Shown: positions 1 to 7,143 of the stretch, in pieces
Layout: every line of letters starts with the position of its first letter
Numbering within the stretch: the stretch's first letter is position 1
Assembly (NCBI GenBank): GCA_009774465.1
Contig: VSNT01000052.1
Coordinates: forward strand, 1 to 24,719
From: Lachnospiraceae bacterium
GTDB lineage: Bacteria > Bacillota_A > Clostridia > Lachnospirales > Lachnospiraceae
Direction: 5' to 3'
Length of the DNA stretch: 24,719 nt
The notes under the pieces: generated by a model
Database searches by the model: none
The model's input: the letters and a program-made list of their open reading frames with translations, nothing else
Told to the model about the DNA's origin: nothing
Position numbers and translations under genes: made by a program

Positions 1-26
1 ATATAAAATACCAAGCAATAATGCAG

Positions 27-55
27 TTGATTCCATAACCACATTTTTATATACT
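27..55 (+). promoter_or_regulatory. Sigma-A-type promoter of the sugar operon
   Basis: The -35 element TTGATT (27-32) and -10 element TATACT (50-55) are separated by exactly 17 bp. Transcription would start near position 62, about 60 nt before the start codon of the binding-protein gene. It is the only convincing promoter seen upstream of this operon. It is called from consensus match and spacing alone. Confidence 0.6.
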
Positions 56-61
56 TAAGGT

Positions 62-84
62 GCATTTTAAAAATTATAAAATGC
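62..84. promoter_or_regulatory. Palindrome at the predicted transcription start (candidate operator)
   Basis: The arms GCATTTTA (62-69) and TAAAATGC (77-84) are perfect 8-bp inverted repeats separated by 7 nt. They sit exactly where transcription should begin from the promoter at 27-55, a usual place for a repressor operator in sugar operons. No regulator gene is in the window. It could equally be a weak hairpin in the 5' leader, and it does not resemble a CcpA cre site. Confidence 0.35.
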
Positions 85-124
85 CTGCATGATTAAATGC
101 TCAAATTTTAAGGAGGAATTTATT

Positions 125-1534
125 ATGAAATTAAAAAAAGTAATTTCAGCTTTACTCGTAATGACCATGACTGCATCCTTACTTGCAGGATGCGGCGGTA
201 AGACCGAAGATGCTCCGGCAGCTACGGAAGATACTTCTGCTGATACTGCTCAGACAGAAGAAGCAGAGCCCGCTGCTGATGCAGAGGAAGAACCTGCACA
301 GGTAGAGGAACAGGTATTAAAGGTTGCTGCTTTTGAAGGCGGTTATGGCGCTGATATGTGGTCTGAAGTGGTAGCTGCTTTTGAAGCTTCCCACCCTGGC
401 GTTACCGTAGAGCTGACAATTGACAAAAAGCTGGAAGACGTAATCAGTCCCAGTATGAAGGCCGGTGATTATCCTGATGTAGTACATCTTGCAACAGGAC
501 GTGAAGCAGCCCTCACAGAAACACTGACCAAGGAAAACGCTCTTCTTCCTTTGACAGACGTTCTTGAAATGACAGTTCCTGGTGAAGATGTTAAAGTAAA
601 AGATAAAATCATTCCCGGTTTCCTTGATACTTTAGCAACAAATCCTTATGGCGACGGCGTAACCTACTACGCTCCCATGTTCTACAGCCCCTGCGGTCTG
701 TTCTATAATGCAGGCCTGCTTAAGGAAAAAGGCTGGGATGTTCCTACTACCTGGGAAGAAATGTGGGCATTAGGCGATACCGCAGCAGCAGATGGCATTG
801 CACTGTTTACTTATCCTACAACCGGATATTTTGATGCATTTACATATGCGGCACTGGCATCAGCAGGCGGTTCTGATTTCTTTAACAGCTGCATGACTTA
901 TGAGGATGGCATTTGGGAAAGTGAAAATGCAACCAAGGTATTTGAGTTAGTTGCTCAGCTGGCAAGCTATACAGAAAGCACCACCGTTGCAAATGCAAAC
1001 AACGACAACTTTACAAAGAATCAGCAGTTGATTCTTGACAACAAAGCAATCTTCTGTCCTAACGGTACATGGCTGCCTGGTGAAATGGCAGATGCACCCA
1101 GAGCAGATGGATTTGAATGGGGCTTTATGGCAATCCCTGCTGTTAATGCAGGCGGTGCAGGATGTTCCTTCTGCTGGTTTGAACAGATGTGGATTCCCGC
1201 AGCAGCAGAAAATCAGGATATGGCAAAAGAATTTGTAGCTTATATGTACTCTGACGAGGCAGCTCAGATTTTTGCAAAATCTACAGCAATTCAGCCTATC
1301 GCTGGTGTAAGTAATTACCTTGAAGGCGATAACAAAATGTTCTACAGCATCTATGATAACGGTGCAACCGCAGTTATGGGCGGATTCGCAGCAACAGCAC
1401 CTGTAGAAGGCGTTAACATGTTAGATACCTTATGTGGAACTGTTAACAGTATCGTAAGCGGTGACAAGACAGTTGCTGAATGGCAGGCAGCAGTAGAAGA
1501 AGTAAGTGATAAATTAAGAGCAGCAATGGAATAA
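125..1534 (+). CDS. Carbohydrate ABC transporter substrate-binding lipoprotein
   Basis: This is the extracellular, membrane-anchored sugar receptor of a CUT1-type ABC importer (469 aa). It has a type II signal peptide: Lys-rich start, hydrophobic core and lipobox LLAGC with Cys23 as the lipidation site. An Ala/Glu/Asp-rich flexible linker follows (about residues 24-65), then a family-1 extracellular solute-binding fold. The ATG at 125 is chosen because AAGGAGG lies just upstream at the right distance; an in-frame ATG at 89 would add 12 non-signal residues and lacks a good ribosome site. Downstream are two permeases and lacto-N-biose/galacto-N-biose enzymes, so a beta-1,3-galactosyl-hexosamine ligand is inferred. 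The sequence itself does not show the ligand. Confidence 0.9.
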   Translation: MKLKKVISALLVMTMTASLLAGCGGKTEDAPAATEDTSADTAQTEEAEPAADAEEEPAQVEEQVLKVAAFEGGYGADMWSEVVAAFEASHPGVTVELTIDKKLEDVISPSMKAGDYPDVVHLATGREAALTETLTKENALLPLTDVLEMTVPGEDVKVKDKIIPGFLDTLATNPYGDGVTYYAPMFYSPCGLFYNAGLLKEKGWDVPTTWEEMWALGDTAAADGIALFTYPTTGYFDAFTYAALASAGGSDFFNSCMTYEDGIWESENATKVFELVAQLASYTESTTVANANNDNFTKNQQLILDNKAIFCPNGTWLPGEMADAPRADGFEWGFMAIPAVNAGGAGCSFCWFEQMWIPAAAENQDMAKEFVAYMYSDEAAQIFAKSTAIQPIAGVSNYLEGDNKMFYSIYDNGATAVMGGFAATAPVEGVNMLDTLCGTVNSIVSGDKTVAEWQAAVEEVSDKLRAAME

Positions 1535-1545
1535 TTGTTTAAGGG

Positions 1546-1582
1546 GTGCTCCGAAGGTTTACGCCTTTGGAGCACTTTTTTT
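1546..1582 (+). terminator. Intrinsic terminator/attenuator after the binding-protein gene
   Basis: A 12-bp stem (1546-1557 with 1564-1575, one G-U pair) with a 6-nt loop is followed by seven T residues (1576-1582). It lies inside the transporter operon, 11 nt after the binding-protein stop. The likely role is partial termination, so that much more binding protein than permease is made, a common arrangement in sugar ABC operons. No obvious new promoter follows. Confidence 0.8.
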
Positions 1583-1583
1583 A

Positions 1584-1643
1584 CAGTAAGCCAGGCGCTT
1601 ATGCAATAAGCGGAGCGTTTGTGCAATAAGCAAAGCGTTTGTT
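1584..1643 (+). repeat. Three tandem 20-bp degenerate repeats in the operon spacer
   Basis: Units at 1584-1603, 1604-1623 and 1624-1643 share the pattern CARTAAGCNNRGCGYTTRTK. The second and third units differ at only three positions. The junction of units 1 and 2 also forms a 7-bp hairpin (CGCTTAT 1596-1602, ATAAGCG 1606-1612). The array fills the space between the terminator and the permease ribosome site. A role in mRNA processing or stability is possible; recent slippage duplication is the simplest origin. Confidence 0.7.
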
Positions 1644-1661
1644 AGAAACGGAGGTATGAAT

Positions 1662-2555
1662 GTGAAAAAGGGCAAGGCAAGAAGTGTTTTTATCGGGGTA
1701 TGTGTGGCACCAGCAGTCATATTATTTATCATCTTTATGCTGATCCCCACCTTCAATGTATTTAAGATGTCATTGTATAAATGGGGCGGCTATTCCAACA
1801 ACAAGGAGTTTGTAGGACTGAATAACTTTAAGATTCTGATAGAAGACATGAACTTTTTCCGTTCCTTCCAGAATACAGTCCTGTTAATTACCTGCGTCAC
1901 TATTGTGACAATGGCACTCTCCTTAATTTTTGCAGCAATTCTGTCCAGAGAAAAAATTAAAGGACAAAATTTCTATAGAATTATATTTTACATACCAAAT
2001 ATTTTATCGGTTGTAGTTATTTCAGCAATATTCTCGGCAATTTATGATCCTAACAATGGACTTCTAAACAGTATTATCGGGATTTTCCGAGGCGGCGATA
2101 AAGCTCCCATCCTCTGGTTAGGAGACCAGAAACTTGTAATCTACAGTCTTGTAATTGCCATGATCTGGCAGGCTATCGGTTACTATATGGTTATGTACAT
2201 GGCCAGTATGGCAAGTGTTCCTGAAAGTCTTTACGAATCGGCCAACCTGGAAGGGGCAGGAAGAATACAGCAGTTCTTCTCCATTACCCTGCCGCTTATC
2301 TGGACCAACGTAAGAACCACCCTGACTTTCTTCGTTATCAGTTCCATTAACTTAAGCTTCCTGTTTGTAAAAGCGCTTACAAGCGGTGGACCGGATGGCG
2401 CTACGGAAGTATTCTTAAGTTATATGTATAAGCAGGCTTACACCAACTCCTCTTACGGATATGGTATGGCAATCGGCGTTGTAGTATTTTTATTCTCCTT
2501 CGGCTTGTCGGCAATTGTTAATTTTGCCACCAAGAGAGAGCCTTTAGAATTTTAA
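1662..2555 (+). CDS. Carbohydrate ABC transporter permease, MalF/UgpA-like
   Basis: Inner-membrane permease subunit of the sugar importer (297 aa), with about six membrane segments. The family EAA loop, which docks the ATPase, is near residues 188-210 (ESLYESANLEGAG followed by a Leu-Pro-Leu end). I prefer the GTG at 1662: GGAGG (1650-1654) is 7 nt away, whereas the in-frame ATG at 1656 is only 1 nt from it. No ATP-binding subunit is encoded nearby, which is usual for Firmicutes CUT1 systems that share an MsmK/UgpC-type ATPase. It pairs with the second permease at 2634. Confidence 0.88.
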   Translation: MKKGKARSVFIGVCVAPAVILFIIFMLIPTFNVFKMSLYKWGGYSNNKEFVGLNNFKILIEDMNFFRSFQNTVLLITCVTIVTMALSLIFAAILSREKIKGQNFYRIIFYIPNILSVVVISAIFSAIYDPNNGLLNSIIGIFRGGDKAPILWLGDQKLVIYSLVIAMIWQAIGYYMVMYMASMASVPESLYESANLEGAGRIQQFFSITLPLIWTNVRTTLTFFVISSINLSFLFVKALTSGGPDGATEVFLSYMYKQAYTNSSYGYGMAIGVVVFLFSFGLSAIVNFATKREPLEF

Positions 2556-2565
2556 GAAGGAAAAA

Positions 2566-2620
2566 GGTTGAATAAAAATGCGTATTCAGCCTTGTGATTT
2601 GAGTGCGCGTCGCAACGCGC
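2566..2620 (+). other. Two consecutive hairpins between the permease genes
   Basis: The first stem pairs GGTTGAATA (2566-2574) with TATTCAGCC (2583-2591), with one G-U pair. The second pairs GCGCGT (2605-2610) with ACGCGC (2615-2620) around a CGCA loop. Neither is followed by a T tract, so these are probably not terminators. They occupy a 78-nt spacer whose GC-rich stretch contrasts with its surroundings, and could set differential mRNA stability or translation of the second permease. Confidence 0.45.
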
Positions 2621-2633
2621 GGATTGGATAGAG

Positions 2634-3515
2634 ATGAAAAAAAGAAAAGAAATGAGCTTTGATACTTTATACAAGCTTTTTATATATGTTGCCCTGCTGA
2701 CACTTGCTATCAGCATTGTCGTTCCGGTAGGCTGGGTATTTCTTGCATCAATTAAGGAAAATTCCGAATTTTATGGAAATCCCTGGACCATGCCGAAGGG
2801 TATTTACTTCCAGAACTTCATTGATGCATTTGAAAAGGCAAAAATGGGCGAATATTTTATGAATTCCGTATTGGTAACTGCATTAGCCCTTGCTATCTTG
2901 CTTGTAGTAGCGCTTCCTGCCGCATATGTGCTTGCCAGATACCGCTTCCGGGGAAGCAAGCTGATCAATGTTATGTTTATGGGCGGTTTGTTCATTAATG
3001 TAAACTACATTGTAGTTCCCATTTTCCTTATGTTTGTAGATGCAGATAAATTTTTAAAGGGACTTGGAGGCGATGGATTTTTCCTGAATAACCTTTTCAT
3101 TGTAGCGCTTGTATATGCATCTACCGCTCTCCCCTTTACAATCTATCTGTTGTCCGGCTTCTTTGTTACCATACCAAAGGATTACGAGGAAGCGGCATAT
3201 GTAGATGGCAGCGGTTATTTCAGAACAATGGTTAAAATTATGATGCCTATGGCTCTGCCAAGCATTATTACAGTTATTCTTTTTAACTTTTTATCTTTCT
3301 GGAATGAATATATTATCTCCATGACACTGCTCACAAAGGATGCCAAAACCCTTCCGGTAGGCCTGATGCAGTTGATGCAGGCGCAAAAAGCGGCTGCCAA
3401 CTACGGACAGCTTTATGCAGGACTGGTAATTGTAATGCTTCCTACTTTGATTTTATATATTATGGTTCAGAAAAAACTGACACAGGGCATGAGCCTTGGT
3501 GGATTAAAAGGCTAA
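2634..3515 (+). CDS. Carbohydrate ABC transporter permease, MalG/UgpE-like
   Basis: Second membrane subunit of the importer (293 aa), with an N-terminal membrane segment after a Lys-rich start and about six helices in all. The EAA loop around residues 183-205 starts DYEEAAYVDGSGYFRT and ends in MALPS, typical of MalG-type permeases. It forms a heterodimer with the preceding permease, and a shared ATPase must be encoded elsewhere. Its ribosome site is weak (GGATAGAG), unlike the strong AGGAGG of the small gene that follows. The family is clear; the substrate comes only from context. Confidence 0.9.
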   Translation: MKKRKEMSFDTLYKLFIYVALLTLAISIVVPVGWVFLASIKENSEFYGNPWTMPKGIYFQNFIDAFEKAKMGEYFMNSVLVTALALAILLVVALPAAYVLARYRFRGSKLINVMFMGGLFINVNYIVVPIFLMFVDADKFLKGLGGDGFFLNNLFIVALVYASTALPFTIYLLSGFFVTIPKDYEEAAYVDGSGYFRTMVKIMMPMALPSIITVILFNFLSFWNEYIISMTLLTKDAKTLPVGLMQLMQAQKAAANYGQLYAGLVIVMLPTLILYIMVQKKLTQGMSLGGLKG

Positions 3516-3528
3516 TAGGAGGACCGTT

Positions 3529-3693
3529 ATGAAGTGGTTTATCAGAATTTTATATTTACTTATTTTTATAGTCAGTATGGTACTGATCACAACCGGCCAG
3601 CGTGATGTAGGCCCTGTCGGCCTGATTGTAATGTTAATTGGCCTTGCGGGGATTCTGCTTCTCCTTTACTTATACAACAAGAAATTTCAGTAA
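3529..3693 (+). CDS. Small two-helix membrane protein (54 aa) of the sugar operon
   Basis: A 54-residue protein starting MKWFIRILYLL and ending LYLYNKKFQ. A hydrophobic helix (about residues 4-22), a short polar turn TGQRDVGP, and a second helix (about 30-49) with a basic tail give a helical hairpin. A perfect AGGAGG (3517-3522) sits 6 nt before the ATG, only 13 nt after the permease stop, so translation looks real and coupled to the transporter. From memory it resembles short uncharacterised proteins found after CUT1 permeases in Clostridia (possibly DUF6903; not verified). It may be an accessory or stabilising subunit, but its function is unknown. Confidence 0.8.
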   Translation: MKWFIRILYLLIFIVSMVLITTGQRDVGPVGLIVMLIGLAGILLLLYLYNKKFQ

Positions 3694-3726
3694 TAAGCAA
3701 ATTAAAGGAAAGGTATTGAAAAAGAA

Positions 3727-5898
3727 ATGGACATAAAAACCACAGGCAGATTGACACTGCCAACAGATGTTGACATGGTGGATGAAACAATCCACTTAAA
3801 AAATCTTCTTGGTGCAGATGCCTTAAGAGACTGTGACGGAACTACTATGCCGAAAGAGCTTTTAAGCCAGAATGCCAAAATATACGCAACCTATTACACA
3901 ACCAGAAAAGATAATGCATGGGCGGAACAAAACCCCGAGGAAATACAGCAGGAATATCTGATCACTGATTATATAACCGCCAGAGGAACAAGTCTGCGTA
4001 TAGAACTTATGAAGGGATTTCATAAACAGCAGTTTAAAGTCAACACCATCGATTCTCCCAAACGCTGGTGGGAAGTAATAGACCGTACCACCGGCGAGGT
4101 GGTTCCCACCGATAAGTGGGAATATCATGAAGCATCTGATGAAGTTGTTATTGAATCAATCCCTTATCATCAATACACTGTCAGTTTTCTGGTGTTTTTG
4201 ATCTGGGATCCGGTACATATGTACAATTATATTACAAATGACTGGAAAGATGCCCCCCATCAGTTGACTTATGATGTCAGGCAGCCTAAAACACAAGTCT
4301 ATGTAAAAGAAAAGCTGAAAAAATGGTGCGAGGAAAATCCTGATATTGATGTAGTCCGTTTTACCACCTTTTTTCACCAGTTTACCCTTACCTTTGACAA
4401 TCAGAAAAGGGAAAAATTTGTAGAGTGGTTCGGCTATAGTGCCAGTGTCAGCCCTTATATCCTGGAACAGTTTGAAAAATGGGCAGGCTACAAATTCCGT
4501 CCGGAATTTATTGTAGATCAGGGCTACCACAATTCCACCTTTAGAGTGCCTTCCAGAGAGTTTAAGGATTTCATGGAATTTCAGCAGATAGAAGTCAGCA
4601 GGCTGGCAAAAGAACTGGTCGACATTGTGCACAGTTATGGCAAAGAAGCTATGATGTTTCTTGGTGATCACTGGATTGGAACAGAGCCTTTTGGAAAATA
4701 TTTTGGCAATATCGGCCTTGATGCTGTAGTGGGTTCTGTGGGAGACGGGGTTACTCTCCGCATGATCTCTGACATAAAAGGCGTAAAATACACAGAAGGC
4801 CGCCTGCTTCCCTATTTCTTCCCGGATGTATTTACCGAAGGCGGAGATCCAATTGGGGAAGCACAGGACAACTGGATGAAAGCAAGAAGAGCTATTTTGC
4901 GCTCTCCCTTAGACCGAATCGGATATGGCGGATATTTAAAGCTTGCCAACGAATGGCCGGGCTTTATTGACCAAATCAGCAAGGTAGTGGATGAGTTCAG
5001 GCAAATACACGAACATATGCAGGGAACCAGAGCATATACTGCTCCTTTTAAAGTAGGTATTTTAAATTGTTGGGGAAATCTCAGAAGGTGGATGTCCAAT
5101 CAGGTGCACCATGCCCTCTGGTATCGGGAAATCTATTCTTATGTAGGCGTAATCGAATGCTTAAGCGGAATGCCGATAGATGTGGAATTTATCACCTTTG
5201 ATCAGGTAAGGGAAGGCATTGATCCTGAAATCAGGGTTATCATCAATGCAGGGGATGCCTATACCTCCTGGAGCGGTGCGGAAAACTGGAAAGATGAAAA
5301 GGTCGTATGCGCCATCCGCAAGTTCGTGGACGAAGGCGGCGGATTCATCGGGGTAGGTGAGCCCAGCGCATGTCAATACCAGGGACACTATTTCCAGCTC
5401 AGTGACGTACTCGGCGTTGACAGAGAAATCGGGTTTACCATGAGCACGGATAAATATAACGAACTGGACAATAAGCATTTTATTTTAGAGGATATTGACG
5501 GGGAAATAGATTTCGGTGAAGGAAAAAGCCGCATTTATGCTCATGGCGAAAACTATCAGATACTAAATATGGACGGTAAATACAGTCGTCTGGTGGTAAA
5601 TGAATATGGAAAAGGGCGAAGCGTTTACTTTACAGGGCTTCCTTATTCTCCTCAAAACTGCCGCATTTTATTACGTGCAATTTATTATGCGGCACACCAG
5701 GAAGCGGAAATGATGAAGTTTTACGTGACAAATGTGGACACTGAACTTGCTGTCTTTGAAAAAACAGGAAAAATTGTGATTATTAATAATTCTAAAGAGC
5801 CTAAAGAAACAGATCTATATGTGCAGGGCACTTTAATGCAGCATCTTAGTATGGCACCTATGGAAATGAAATGGGTTGATTATAAGGAGAATGTATGA
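3727..5898 (+). CDS. lnpA: 1,3-beta-galactosyl-N-acetylhexosamine phosphorylase (GH112)
   Basis: Cytoplasmic phosphorylase (723 aa) that uses phosphate to split lacto-N-biose or galacto-N-biose into galactose-1-phosphate and GlcNAc/GalNAc. The N-terminal GRLTLPT and GADALRDCDGTTMP match the family start. The GDHWIGTEPFG segment (residues 313-323) carries Asp314, which I infer is the catalytic acid (reported as Asp313 in the Bifidobacterium enzyme). The TIM-barrel part is followed by a glutamine-amidotransferase-like domain (GGGFIGVGEPSA, about residues 536-547) and a C-terminal beta domain. Length fits the family. The ATG follows AAAGGAAAGG. GH112 also includes galactosyl-rhamnose phosphorylases; the adjoining hexosamine kinase argues for the amino-sugar type. 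Confidence 0.9.
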   Translation: MDIKTTGRLTLPTDVDMVDETIHLKNLLGADALRDCDGTTMPKELLSQNAKIYATYYTTRKDNAWAEQNPEEIQQEYLITDYITARGTSLRIELMKGFHKQQFKVNTIDSPKRWWEVIDRTTGEVVPTDKWEYHEASDEVVIESIPYHQYTVSFLVFLIWDPVHMYNYITNDWKDAPHQLTYDVRQPKTQVYVKEKLKKWCEENPDIDVVRFTTFFHQFTLTFDNQKREKFVEWFGYSASVSPYILEQFEKWAGYKFRPEFIVDQGYHNSTFRVPSREFKDFMEFQQIEVSRLAKELVDIVHSYGKEAMMFLGDHWIGTEPFGKYFGNIGLDAVVGSVGDGVTLRMISDIKGVKYTEGRLLPYFFPDVFTEGGDPIGEAQDNWMKARRAILRSPLDRIGYGGYLKLANEWPGFIDQISKVVDEFRQIHEHMQGTRAYTAPFKVGILNCWGNLRRWMSNQVHHALWYREIYSYVGVIECLSGMPIDVEFITFDQVREGIDPEIRVIINAGDAYTSWSGAENWKDEKVVCAIRKFVDEGGGFIGVGEPSACQYQGHYFQLSDVLGVDREIGFTMSTDKYNELDNKHFILEDIDGEIDFGEGKSRIYAHGENYQILNMDGKYSRLVVNEYGKGRSVYFTGLPYSPQNCRILLRAIYYAAHQEAEMMKFYVTNVDTELAVFEKTGKIVIINNSKEPKETDLYVQGTLMQHLSMAPMEMKWVDYKENV

Positions 5899-7013
5899 GT
5901 ACAGAAAATCAGGCTTATGCCAAAATTGATGAAGTAGCAGCTCAATTTGCTATAGAAGGCAGGTTAAAAGAAAAAACAGCATATGGAAACGGTCATATAA
6001 ATGATACTTTCCTGCTGGTTTACGAATTGTCTGATAACAGCCAAAAGCAATATATTCTGCAGAAAATGAACCACTCAATTTTTAAAAATCCACAGCAGCT
6101 TATGGAAAATGTGGTGAACGTAACAGAATATCTGCGAAAAGTCATATCAGCACAGGGCGGCGATCCTGAAAGGGAAACCCTGAACGTAGTAAAAACCCTT
6201 AGCGGAGATAATTATTACGTGGATGATGCTCAAAATTACTGGAGAGTATTCCTCTTCATAGAAAACACTGTATGTATGGAGCAGGTGGAAAGTCCAAAAG
6301 ACTTTTACGACAGCGCCGTAGCTTTCGGGAATTTTCAGAAAATGCTTGCCGAATATCCCGCTGAGAAACTTTATGAAACCATTCCCAATTTTCATAACAC
6401 CCCTTCCCGCTTCCGTGATTTTCAAAAAGCAGTTCAGGAAGATAAGTTGGGAAGAGCTGCTTTGGCAAAGGAAGAAATTGAATTTGCTCTTGCAAGGGAA
6501 AAAGATACTTCCGTACTGACAGATTTACTTCAGGAAGGCAAACTGCCCCTTCGGGTAACTCATAATGATACTAAGCTGAACAACATTTTATTTGATGCCG
6601 ACAGCAAAAAAGCTTTATGCATCATAGATCTGGATACTGTAATGCCCGGACTGTCCCATTATGATTTTGGTGATTCCATTCGTTTTGGTGCAAGTACAGG
6701 CGCAGAAGACGAAACAGATTTAAGTAAGATAGAACTGGATCTTAATTTATTTGAAGCATTCGTAAAAGGGTTTCTGGAAGGGTGTGACGGAAGTCTCACG
6801 ACGCTGGAAATAGAAACACTCCCTATGGGGGCCAAACTAATGACCTATGAATGCGGCATCCGCTTCCTTGCAGACTATTTAGATGGTGATGTCTACTTTA
6901 AGATTCATAGAGACGGACATAATCTTGACCGTGCCAGAACGCAGTTTAAGCTTGTGGCAGATATGGAAAAGAAATGGAATGAAATGGCTTCCATTATTGA
7001 CAAATACAAATAA
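5895..7013 (+). CDS. nahK: N-acetylhexosamine 1-kinase (NahK-like)
   Basis: Phosphotransferase-fold kinase (372 aa) of the aminoglycoside/choline kinase superfamily. It probably phosphorylates GlcNAc/GalNAc at the anomeric carbon once the phosphorylase has released it. The Brenner-type catalytic loop THNDTKLNNILFD has the catalytic Asp225, and metal-binding IDLDTVMPG has Asp245/Asp247. Length is close to the Bifidobacterium enzyme (about 359 aa). Its ATG overlaps the phosphorylase stop by 4 nt (ATGA), with AAGGAGA 4 nt upstream, so the two are translationally coupled. The epimerase and uridylyltransferase steps of the full pathway are not in the window. Confidence 0.85.
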   Translation: MSTENQAYAKIDEVAAQFAIEGRLKEKTAYGNGHINDTFLLVYELSDNSQKQYILQKMNHSIFKNPQQLMENVVNVTEYLRKVISAQGGDPERETLNVVKTLSGDNYYVDDAQNYWRVFLFIENTVCMEQVESPKDFYDSAVAFGNFQKMLAEYPAEKLYETIPNFHNTPSRFRDFQKAVQEDKLGRAALAKEEIEFALAREKDTSVLTDLLQEGKLPLRVTHNDTKLNNILFDADSKKALCIIDLDTVMPGLSHYDFGDSIRFGASTGAEDETDLSKIELDLNLFEAFVKGFLEGCDGSLTTLEIETLPMGAKLMTYECGIRFLADYLDGDVYFKIHRDGHNLDRARTQFKLVADMEKKWNEMASIIDKYK

Positions 7014-7018
7014 ATAGC

Positions 7019-7104
7019 GGGCAGTACATTTTATGCATTGCCCATATATTGATTAAATTGCCCCACAGTTCTCCTCCTTTAAAACAACTTCTGTGGGGCA
7101 ATTT
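7019..7104. terminator. Convergent terminator region between nahK and mfd
   Basis: A perfect 14-bp stem (7055-7068 with 7091-7104) with a 22-nt loop is flanked by A/T-rich sequence on both sides, suitable for stopping transcription from either direction. Just before it is a second hairpin, 7019-7029 with 7033-7043 (11 bp, one mismatch, one G-U). T tracts are short, so efficiency is uncertain. The position between convergent stop codons (7013 and 7144) supports the call. Confidence 0.75.
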
Positions 7105-7143
7105 TAATTAACATAAAGTTGACCTGTCGTATGCAGGTTACTG

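Noticed and set aside
1584..1643. CRISPR array
   Set aside because: The three 20-bp units are contiguous with no spacers between them, and no cas genes are present.
4156..4671. Open frame of 171 codons on the minus strand inside the phosphorylase gene
   Set aside because: It lies antisense to a clearly conserved enzyme, has no ribosome site or recognisable motif, and its composition is that of a mirrored coding frame.
7069..7090. AAAGGAGGA on the minus strand in the loop of the nahK/mfd terminator, as a ribosome site
   Set aside because: No start codon with a meaningful open frame follows on that strand; likely a chance purine run in the loop.
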